Of a DNA stretch of 64,000 nt, positions 54,557-63,129 are shown piece by piece. The notes below the pieces were generated by a model. The model had not been told where the DNA came from. It saw only the letters and a list, made by a program, of their open reading frames with translations, and did no database searches. How positions within the stretch are numbered: position 1 is the first letter of the stretch; the number at the start of each line of letters is the position of its first letter. The position numbers and the translations under genes are program-made. This stretch comes from Plantago major (taxonomy: Eukaryota; Streptophyta; Magnoliopsida; Lamiales; Plantaginaceae): contig CM048842.1 in the NCBI GenBank assembly GCA_026545765.1, positions 20,052,667-20,116,666 on the forward strand, read 5' to 3'.

Positions 54557-54924
54557 GGTTACTCCCCGAAAAAATGCTACGTCAGCTGTCAAAGTTTTTG
54601 TCATTTTCTTTTCCCGGCCTCGAAGCCCACCGGTTGTATTTGAATTTCCGTCAAATCAATACAAATTAGTTTTCCAAGACAACAACTGCTATATTAAATA
54701 AACATACTGCCTCGGACCCTTCGAGGAGATCCGAGGCAAGCGATGTAACGAATGGTGGAAAAAACCAACTTTTCGAAGAGGAAAAAACCTACATAGCCAG
54801 ATCCGGATGAAGAGATATAACAAGCCAAAGTTAAGTTACAACAGAGATCTTGTATTTCTCAAAATTACAAGCTACAAAGATTAGAAATGCCTGTCCGAGT
54901 CACATAAAACAAAATCTACATCGT
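54557..54924 (+). other. G2 3' noncoding segment
   Basis: It is colinear with G1 37873-38245 ('CGGCCT...AAGCCCACC' and 'GTCCGAGTCACA'). No gene. It is interrupted at 54924/54925 by the Sirevirus LTR. Confidence 0.75.
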
Positions 54925-56402
54925 TGTTGGTCCAGATAACGGCAAAGTAAAAGACTAGAGGGGGGGGGGGTGAATAGTCTTTTAAAACTTTTGTCGATAA
55001 ACACAGTTTCTCAGAAACCTGGGAGTTTCTGATACTTAAATTCAGAGCGCGGAAGACTTTAAGATAGGTAAGTGCAGAAACAATAAGTATGTGTGTGTGC
55101 TTTGCTGAAATGTAAATACAGAAAGGTAAATGACACAACAAGTATAGTGGTATCTGGAGGTGGCGTAATTCTCCAACTAATCCACTTCGGTCTTTCTGAG
55201 ACCTAGAATTCACTAGAACAGATAATTGAGTTCACCTTACAATAATCCTGTTCTAAGATTCCTAAACAAATGGTTCCCAACCAAATGTTCCCCCTGAGTT
55301 ATTCCCTAGCTCCTAGAGCTAAGTACTTCCTCTACTCAGATAACCTTGGAGTTATTCCTTGATTTCCCAAATCAAGTACTTCCTCTACTCCGATAACCTT
55401 GGAGTTATTCCTTGATTTCGCAAATCAAGTACTTCCTCTACTCCATGCCTTGATGGTGTTGGTTATAAGGTTTGTCAGAGAGGCTTCTCATATAACTTTT
55501 CAGTTATGATTTCAGAGAGCCTAATAGAACAAGACTACTTAATACATTTGTTCAGTGGATGGAAGTCTGCTCTTTACTGACCCAAGTAATTGAGGTCCGT
55601 TCTGGAGAATGAGCTTCAGAAAGGGTATCTGATAGTTCAACTCTTTCACGAATAACAATCTCTTGTTAAGGTTCAGGACAACTTAGAACTACTAGTGATT
55701 CTTCGAGCAACAGAAAGCTTTCAGAAAGGGTAGTAGAGTGCTTGAGAGAATACTTTGCTTGATGGTAAGTTTGCAAGATAGAGCGTCCTAAGGTGTATTT
55801 CTCAGCATTTAAGTGTGTGATATATATAGATGAATTTGAGAGTTGTTGGAATGATATCCGTTAGACACAATTCAAATTCAGTCCATACTCATCTTGAAAT
55901 GAGTACTCAGAAGTCCTTGTCTCATGTCTCAGAGAGGTCTCAGGTGCAAATGACTTTTACGATGCAATTAATGCACTTGTACTATTTCTTGTCCTGTAGT
56001 CTTCAACGGATACATGAGCCTTTCTGATGGCTTGCATGCTCCATACTCATGATGTCATATGTCCAGAATCATATTTCAAAAGTAAGTAAATACACTTAAG
56101 AAAGGATTAAGGACATAGTCTGTCTGAGTTAGACTAAACCTTGATGTCTTCATAAATCTTGTGCAATCTTCAGTCTTCTAATCTTCAGAAAAGCTCCATT
56201 GCTAGGATTGATCTTCATGGTCTTCTGGAAATAAAAATTACACTCAGAGACCTATAATCCTAATACAAGATTTACTAGACTAATCATACTCAGTGATTTC
56301 CTCTTTTACAATGTTCAAGTGAACCAAGAGTACTTAATCACCTTTCTGGCTAAGATAAGAACATGTGATGAGTGATCAAAATACTACCATATATTCCTAA
56401 CA
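54925..56402 (-). repeat. 3' LTR of Sirevirus copy 3
   Basis: On the minus strand it begins TGTTAGGAATATATGG and ends GGACCAACA (1478 bp). It is the 3' LTR because a polypurine tract, not a PBS, lies next to it at 56403. TATATATA (minus) lies at 55821-55828. There is a G11 run at 54960-54970. The flank ATCGT at 54920-54924 is one target-duplication half. Confidence 0.9.
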
Positions 56403-56424
56403 AATTTCCCCCTTTTTGATCAGT
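56403..56424 (-). other. Polypurine tract of Sirevirus copy 3
   Basis: The minus strand reads GATCAAAAAGGGGGAAATT immediately before the LTR. This is the plus-strand primer site and fixes the element's orientation. Confidence 0.88.
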
Positions 56425-56964
56425 GATCCATGCCTATCTTTTAAGTCCTATTACAAATTTATATTCCTGGAAGAGAAAACAATCCACCACTTAATCATTT
56501 CAAATGATATTCAATTTTAGTTGAATTAAGTGCAGAAAGTAAACATCAACTAAATCACAAGAAGTGATCTTTGATGATAAGTTGTCATCTATTAGAATGT
56601 ATCTGAGAGTATGATCTTCAGATAGGTACAGTTTACAGAATAAGATGCAACTTTTACAGATAGAGTAATTCAGAAACAATCAGCAAGATTACAAAAAGTA
56701 ACAAAACATACTAAGTAAATTAGAACAAAGGAGAATCCAAGCTCCAAGAGAGTATTCTAATGTTACTAGTCTTCAAGTCTTCAGAAAATGCAACTTGGGT
56801 TCAGATACCTCAAGTTCTTCAGCACCCTTTCTGGATCAGTTGACATGATCATCCACTTTTCCGCATTCTTGGACATAGTCATAAAGAATCCTTCTGACAG
56901 AGAGCTCTGTCTTTCTGGATAAGTCACATATTTCATGGTAACTCTTGCCAAGCTTGTGATTCTT
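56425..56964 (-). other. Sirevirus copy 3, 3' untranslated region
   Basis: This is noncoding sequence between the last accessory-gene stop (56965) and the polypurine tract. No ORF is seen. Confidence 0.5.
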
Positions 56965-57300
56965 CTACAGAGAGTGTTTGACCCAGAAGTACTTTCCCCA
57001 GGCCCAGGAGTGGTCTATATGCAGCTGAGATAGGTTGAAATACTTGTATATTTCTTCCAGATAGTATATATCATCTAGGTATTCATCCAATGTCATATAG
57101 AATGACTCATAGGTTGAAACACCTAGTTTGTTCTTCCTGCTGTAGCTACCATTCAGTTTTCTTACCTTGTGTACATCATCAGGCTTTGGGTAAGGACAGG
57201 CAAAAGAAATATCCATCTTTCTGGCTTCATTCCTCTTTTCTACTTCAAAGTTTAGCCAGGCATGAAGGTGCTCAGGTTTTAGCAATTACGCCTTCTCTCC
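56965..57300 (-). pseudogene. Sirevirus copy 3 accessory gene, C-terminal segment
   Basis: This 106-codon open frame (LKPEHLHAWLNFEVEKRNEA, FACPYPKPDDVHKVRKLNGS, YESFYMTLDEYLDDIYYLEE) is one frameshift (about 57290) away from the frame upstream. Aromatic-rich, globular-looking sequence unlike the coiled coil before it. No known family is recognised. The stop is at 56965. Confidence 0.55.
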
Positions 57301-59260
57301 ATTTCAGGATCTGGTTGAGGATTGGAGTTGGAAACTTATCATTGACAAGTAGATGTTGTAGTTCCAGAATCCAATACCCTCTCTTGTTCAGAATGCACCT
57401 ATATGAAGACTCTTCATTACTAGTCTTCACATACTCAATGTGGGCATCAGTTGGCCTTTCTTGATGAGTTTCTCTGTTTACTCTGCCAAACTAGGAATCC
57501 CTTCTTGCCTTTCTGTTAGGTGGCCTTTTGTCAGGAGATCCTCTAACCCTTTCTTTCGACCTTGGGGCTGTGCTGGTGGATGTTCCTTGTATTGACTTGG
57601 TATTTCCAGAAGGAGTTATGGCTTCCAAAGGTCTTGCTGCCAGAGGAGGTTGTGAGGTGCTTGCTTGCCTTCTTCTCTTGTGGATTGGATGCTCATCTGT
57701 ATCAGATTCATCCTCATCATCATTGTGGTTCCAGTTGTGAGGCTTGCATCTTTCTTGACCTCTTACCTCTCCTTCTTCTTGATCTTCTCCTTCTTCAGGA
57801 TTATTCTGGTTGTTCCCATATGAGATCCTAAGGGACTTGGTTCCACTAGTAACCATACTTCTCAGCCTTCTGGCTGGTTTATCTGGAACAACTTCTTCAG
57901 CAGGGGCATCTCCAGTGTCCTTGATGACTAGTTGACTTGAGGAAGGAGGAATTGATTGTTTTCTTTTTCTTCCTCTGCCTTTCTGAGGCATCTCTTCTTC
58001 CCCCATAGTCATGAATGACTGACTCATGATAGCATAAGCTTCAGAGAGTGATTCAAAGTTTTTCTGGAGGTTGTTGTGCACCCTGACCAGTTCTTGGATT
58101 TCTTTCTTCAAGTCCTTGTTTTTCCTAACCAATTCTTGCTCTTTTCTGTTGAGCTCTTCAAGAGGCCTTAGAATAGCATCTGCTTGTTGAGTAGAATGGA
58201 TGGCTTCTGTTAGTGCTAGAGTGGCATTGTTGCAGTCATCTTCTCTGATCAAAGCTAGATCTTTCTGAGAGAGGGCTATGCTGGTTGCTCTGTTTAGCAA
58301 TGCGGCAGCCAAATCTTTCATCTCTTCTGGGACTGATTGTAGGACTTGAGTGTCTTGAGCAACAAGTCTATCTCTTAGTTCCAAGAAAACACTTGTTCTA
58401 GACCTGTGCTCATCACTTCTTGATGCACCTGGAGCAGAAAATAGTTGAGGAGCCAGAAGGGCGAACTTTTACTTAGTGATAAGTCTCTCATCTTCTTCTA
58501 GGGTGATCAAGTTTCGGTTTTCTTCAGCATCACTGTCATAATCCTTTTCTTGGATTGTTTGCAGATTGGCAATCTTCTTCTGTTGTCTATCAAGTGTGCT
58601 GGCCTTCTGAGAAGATGTAGAAGGTCTTTCTGATGCAGCCTCACCAACTTGTGCTTCTTCATCAATAGTACGCATGGCATCAATTTCAGTTGCGGTAATG
58701 CTGATCTGTCTTTCCAAACTTCTTTCCTCATTCAGAAGGGCCAATTCTTTAGCATTAGCTTCTCTGAGCTTTTGAATCTTGGCTTCCTTCTCATCAACTT
58801 GTGCTTGGCACTCTAAGTTGATTCTCTTCTCTTCTTCCAACTTCTATCTGAGTTGTTCAATCCTGAACTCAGCGGCTGAGATTTCTTCAATTATGTCTTG
58901 CTGATCGGCCTATTGGGTATTCTGATGAGACTTTGGGGGTGATGGTGATGGGGCTCTCTGAGCATTTGAAGGAGTAGCCTTTTCTCCACTTCCTTTGCTA
59001 GCTTTCTGAATCCCGCCTTGTCCAGGTTGGGGATCATCATTCTGATCATCATCATCATTCTTTTTCTTGTTTTCTTGACTTGGATGCTCAGAAGAGGGTT
59101 CTTGGTAATCGTTCTCGTCCATCTCCTCTTCATCTTCTGAAACCAGGTTGATCACATTTGGGAATGTAATCATCCTCCAATTAACTTCTTCTTGCTCAGC
59201 TGGATAAGTAGTGAGCTTGCTGAGAAACGCAGGATGGTCACCATCTTCTCTTGGGTTTGA
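57301..59260 (-). pseudogene. Sirevirus copy 3 accessory gene, coiled-coil and basic region
   Basis: One reading frame runs from about 59220 to 57491 with only three stops (58910, about 58848 and 58469). It contains an acidic Asp/Asn-rich tract (59040-59130), heptad helices (EAKIQKLREANAKELALLNE; LNRKEQELVRKNKDLKKEIQ) and several basic patches (GRGRKRKQS, HKRRRQ, NRKARRDS) that look like nuclear signals. There is no signal peptide or membrane segment, so it does not look like a true envelope protein. The stop at 57491 is followed by a further frame. Confidence 0.65.
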
Positions 59261-59701
59261 GCATCTGCAGCTTGGAAATCTGCTATGAGTCTTCGTACCA
59301 CTTCATTTATGAAGGTATCATCCATCAGAGTGGCAAACAGGGGGTCTGTTGAATTTCAAAAGACGTGTAGGTGGATCGACTCATCAAGTTCCCATTCAAA
59401 TAGGATCCATTCTATTCCGGAAGCTCGTAGCATTGGGCCTGATAAACCCCAACAAATCAAAAATGGAAAGGTAGAAATTCAGCAATTGTGGCGTGGAGTA
59501 AGACTCTGTGGGAAACATAGCATGGATATGATCTTCCAGATTGAATGCTATGGCCCTCTTCTCTGGGATGTCAATTACTCTGGCTACTTCAGAAAGCTTA
59601 GCCTTTCTAAGTTTCTGCCATTGTCTGAAGAACTTGAGATGTTTCTTTAAAGTGTGCTTCTGGAAGGCCTTGAGTAAATCAACTGGCACTAGACTTTGAG
59701 C
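59261..59701 (-). pseudogene. Sirevirus copy 3 accessory gene, exon 6 start
   Basis: It follows the acceptor CTTTCAG at 59702-59703 in phase 0. It encodes VDLLKAFQKHTLKKHLKFFR, SEVARVIDIPEKRAIAFNLE and TPQLLNFYLSIFDLLGFIRP, a helical basic/hydrophobic block. TGA at 59396-59398 and a shift follow. The next frame (about 59395-59200) reads LFATLMDDTFINEVVRRLIA before rejoining the coiled-coil frame. Confidence 0.6.
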
Positions 59702-59782
59702 CTGAAAGAAAGGGATCAAGTTAGTTTTGTTCAAACCACTTGTGTTAGTATCTGTGTGCAAAAGTAAGCTTTCTGAGTATAC

Positions 59783-59899
59783 CTGTGTAGAAACACTAAG
59801 CTCATATGCTTGGACTTCTGCTTGTTTGGTCTCAGAGACCTCAGATATTTTAGTGTGAGGAGAAGTCTGATCCTCAGCATCCTTTCTTTCTGCTTGAAC
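59783..59899 (-). CDS. Sirevirus copy 3 accessory gene, mini-exon 5
   Basis: 117 nt, phase 0 at both ends: acceptor TTCTCAG, donor ACACAG|GTATAC. It encodes an acidic Glu/Lys/Ser-rich segment (VQAERKDAEDQTSPHTKISE). Intron 5 (59702-59782, 81 nt) happens to be open in the same frame, so retention is also possible. Confidence 0.62.
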
Positions 59900-59984
59900 C
59901 TGAGAATTAGAATCAATTATGGTTTCAGAAACTTGTTTATCAGAGAAAGATAGATAGAAATATGCTTTCTGAGGCTTCACTTAC

Positions 59985-60134
59985 TTCCAAGTGAGGAAGC
60001 TCAGTAGCATGTTCCTCAGAAACCTTGGGGGTTTCTAGCACCTTTTTTGCAGATACTACTTGTTCAGCAGTTTCAGTTTCCTTTGGAGGAGATAACACAA
60101 CTGTTTCTCCATCCAATTTTTCTTCTGACTGAGC
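59985..60134 (-). CDS. Sirevirus copy 3 accessory gene, mini-exon 4
   Basis: 150 nt, phase 0 at both ends: acceptor CTTACAG, donor TTGGAA|GTAAGT. It encodes AQSEEKLDGETVVLSPPKET and an acidic remainder with no stop. Intron 4 is 59900-59984 (85 nt). Confidence 0.66.
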
Positions 60135-60211
60135 CTGTAAGAACAAACATAAAAGATTTAGTAGTGGGTTTTCCAGAGCATTCTTGAAGGAGACTATTAC
60201 TGATTACTTAC

Positions 60212-60319
60212 CTTCTTAGCAGAAGGCTCAGTAAATACTTCCTCAGAGAGCTTTTTAGCCTCTGGAATCTCTTGGTTTTAGGGTGTTGGTTCCACCACCA
60301 CTACTTCCTCAGTTGGAGC
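60212..60319 (-). CDS. Sirevirus copy 3 accessory gene, mini-exon 3
   Basis: 108 nt, phase 0 at both ends: acceptor TTCTTAG, donor AAGAAG|GTAAGT. It encodes APTEEVVVVEPTP, one TAA, then NQEIPEAKKLSEEVFTEPS. Intron 3 is 60135-60211 (77 nt). Confidence 0.62.
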
Positions 60320-60403
60320 CTAAGAAGAGACATTAAGAATATTAGAACATAAGATAAGAGCATTTTTAGTTAGTTATTTCTTGTTCAGAGATAACTTTAC
60401 TAC

Positions 60404-60509
60404 CTGTGGGACAGGCTCTTCTTGATGTTCTGAGGTTGGAGGAACCTCTTCTTGATTTAAGGGGGTGGACAAGTTTTCTTCCCCCCTGAAAGATTGCCTC
60501 TAAATTGGC
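60404..60509 (-). CDS. Sirevirus copy 3 accessory gene, mini-exon 2
   Basis: 106 nt: acceptor GTTATAG, donor CCACAG|GTAGTA. The two ends are in frames that differ by one base; a C6 run at 60481-60486 is the likely place of the break. The second half encodes QEEVPPTSEHQEEPVPQ. Intron 2 is 60320-60403 (84 nt). Confidence 0.6.
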
Positions 60510-60587
60510 CTATAACAAATACAGCTTATGAGTAACAAGTTAACATGCAATTATGTTGACAAGTTAGATACAAACTATCTTTGTTAC

Positions 60588-62198
60588 CTGAATAGAGTCA
60601 GGCTGGGCTTGTGTCTCTTGGACTTGTGGAGTCTCCACAGCCTCTCTCTGCTCATTGTTGTTGTCCTCTAGAGTATCATACTGAGTCTCCATCTCAGTCT
60701 GATCCCTTTCTGAGAGTTGAGTTTTCTCAAAAGGTTGAGGAACCTGTTCAAGAACAGGGTTTTCTTCAGCAACCTTTTGTGCTGGCATAGTGAATGTGGA
60801 AGCAATGTCAGGATCTTCCAGCATTCTATCTTCCTCACCCAGGCGTTCTTCTTCCTGCTGGGCAGAGGGGCTCCTATCTCTCTGAGGGGCTGAGCTTGAT
60901 GCTCCTCCATAGGTCTCATACTTGGACCTTTTGAGTACTTTTGCAAGTACTTCATCATCCTCATATTCACTATCCCGTGTTGGTGCTGACCCATCTATGA
61001 TATTTCTATCATCTCTGGAGAGTTCTGGAGCAGTTTGGCTCAGAATTCTAGGGGCATTCTGAAGTTGCCTTTCTGGGCGATCAACATCTTCTGAGACCTT
61101 GTCTCCAGACGGTTGTGCCTCTTGAACACTCTGGGACTTAGAGGCTCTTTTGTTTTGAGCCCTCTTTCTCTTGGCAACTGGAGGTTGAGCTGGAGCTTGC
61201 TCAGAGAACTCTTCACCTTGCTGGGCAGCTTCAAGCTCTTCTGCCTCTTTCTGAGCTTTCTCAACAGCAAGTCTCTCCTTTTCTTCAAAGGAATGTCTGA
61301 AAAGAGAGTTGGTGACTGGGATTTCTTGCCTCTCTCTGAGAGTTATTCCCATTGTTTCCAGAATATAACAGATTCTGAGACCAAAATGCATATTGGCCCT
61401 TGTCTCAGCAAGGCCATTGATGATCTTGGGCTCAAATTCTTCAATATGCCCAAGGAATTTATTGAAGGCGTACTTCCCCCAATTGAAGTGGGTTTCCTGC
61501 GCTTCATGCTTCTTGTTCAGAAGATGCATCATCATCCATCTCTCCATGCTTATCTGGTCCACTCCACCTTTGTTGCCATCCAAGCAATGGACCAGAATGA
61601 GAGCTAAAGTACTCCAGTGTTTCTGGAGATGAGTAGTTCTGATGGCTTTCAGAACAAAGTCTCCTGGGCAACCCTTTGCATTCTCTAATTGGATTGCTTC
61701 AAATAGCTCTTTAACACCTTGGATCATGGGAGCATCCTTGATGTTGATGTCTTCAATTGTTCCTCGATTTTTCAATCGGAATATCTTGCAGAAAGTCTTG
61801 CAGTCTAGGACAATCTCTTGTCCTTGAACTTCAGTCTGCATGTATTTCTCTTCTTCTTCATTCACAACCTTTGTGAAGATTTTGGAGTTGTTATAGAACT
61901 CCAGCACATCCAGTGTGGATAGTCCACTGGGTGCAGCAGACAGAAACTTGAAGATATGGGAACTTTTCAGCATCCCCAATATCAGTTTCCTATCTGGTCT
62001 TGAAGGTATGACTGCTGGTACATACTTCTTCACTAGAAAAGCTCCCCAATTCATTTTGTGGTTTGGATTCCAGTCAGATGGGGTGAACTTTCCCAGAAGG
62101 CGTTTATTCAACACCTTAAGTTCCTTTCCTCCTTGCTTTTCAGCAGGAGCAGATGATGCGGCCTTAGGGTTCTTGGTGGTCATCTTCTTGGGTGCCAT
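60588..62198 (-). CDS. Sirevirus copy 3 accessory ('env-like') gene, exon 1
   Basis: 537 open codons from ATG 62198 to the donor ATTCAG|GTAACA at 60588 (phase 0). The N-terminus is basic (MAPKKMTTKNPKAASSAP). Residues about 30-290 form a globular helical domain (LLGKFTPSDWNPNHKMNWGA, LDVLEFYNNSKIFTKVVNEE, VLDCKTFCKIFRLKNRG, RWMMMHLLNKKHEAQETHFN) resembling the 'putative plant transposon protein' domain found in accessory ORFs of Sirevirus and Athila elements. A coiled-coil/Glu-rich stretch with a basic KRKRAQNKRASK patch and an acidic Gln/Glu tail follow. It has no signal peptide or membrane helix. Function is unknown. It sits between pol and 3' LTR, same strand as pol. Confidence 0.8.
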
Positions 62199-62395
62199 CT
62201 CTTATATAGAGTCTTGAGTGAGTGTTTTCAGAGGGATTTTGCAAGATTAATCGGGATTAGTCTATCTTTTCAGAAGACTAAACACAAGAAGTTGAGTTTG
62301 CAGAAGGGGTTTTGCAGAAATCTTGAGAGATTTTGCTGTTTTGATGCAAGTATGAAATTTCGGAATTGGTTAAAGTGTTTGTCTTTTGCCCAAGT

Positions 62396-62408
62396 CCTAT
62401 ATATATAG
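62396..62408 (-). promoter_or_regulatory. TATA box upstream of the Sirevirus accessory gene
   Basis: The minus strand reads CTATATATATAGG about 200 bp upstream of the ATG at 62198, after a pol-free spacer. It would allow a subgenomic transcript independent of the LTR. A second TATATAAG lies at about 62204-62211, too close to the ATG to serve that start. Confidence 0.5.
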
Positions 62409-62412
62409 CAGA

Positions 62413-63129
62413 CAAAATGTACATAGATACAACATACATACAACTGAATATGAATGCGTGTCTTTGTATCTGCATAGGTGTGGTATCACATACGTTCTCC
62501 ATTAAATGCGTAGTGGGCCATGTCTGCATTTCTCAACAAACATTACTTGCTTTGTTTTAATCTCAACCATTGACATCAATCGTGTATTCATCAAGGGCTT
62601 ATATTGAATATTTTGTAATGATATCAATCAACAAATGGTATTGTGCCGACTTGATGGCTTTTTGACAAGTTACATCCATTATGTCACTTAGTAAAGAGTA
62701 AGAACACTCAATCGTTTGAACTTATCATTCGGAGTGTCAAGTCCTTATCTTTATATTGTTTATCATAAAAATGGCAAAAATACGAGACATTGGACATGTT
62801 TGACTTCCAGAACTTATACTTTTCGGGCTTTGTGTGTCTTTTCTTTCTATGACTAAACAACTTTTTGAGTTCAAGTGTTAGAAGATTCAGTTGTTTGAAT
62901 GTATTTGACCCACTCTCAGTAAGTAAGCTCTAGTCTTATTTACTCATTGAGTGTGTACCAACCTTTGCCTTTCTGGATACCCGTTCTAGAAATGTTTTGC
63001 CTTTCTGAGTGTTTCTACTCAGAAACCTTTGCATCACTTCTTATCAACTTGGCTTTCTGAGAACCTGTTCTCAGAGGCCTACTTCTTTTCTACCTCACTT
63101 ACTCAGACTTTAGAGATTCAGGACATTTT
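62413..63129 (-). other. Spacer between Sirevirus pol and accessory gene
   Basis: About 700 bp with no ORF. The pol-proximal part (62960-63125) is dense in CTTTCTGA and CTCAGA motifs, as in the LTRs. Confidence 0.55.

Larger units (their letters stand above)
47550..54924 (+). mobile_element. Tat-lineage Gypsy element G2 (3' end displaced)
   Basis: This is a second copy of the G1 family with 5' LTR, gag and full pol order to 54556, then about 370 bp of 3' noncoding sequence. It is cut at 54924 by Sirevirus copy 3. The rest, including any antisense gene and the 3' LTR, would lie beyond the window. The left flank is ATGAT. It is more decayed than G1. Confidence 0.88.

Noticed and set aside
61113..61632. 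Plus-strand ORFs of 164 and 79 codons
   Set aside because: They are antisense shadows of Sirevirus accessory exon 1.
56965..62198. True retroviral-type envelope protein
   Set aside because: No signal peptide, transmembrane helix or glycoprotein-like Cys pattern is visible; basic nuclear-signal-like patches and coiled coils argue against it.
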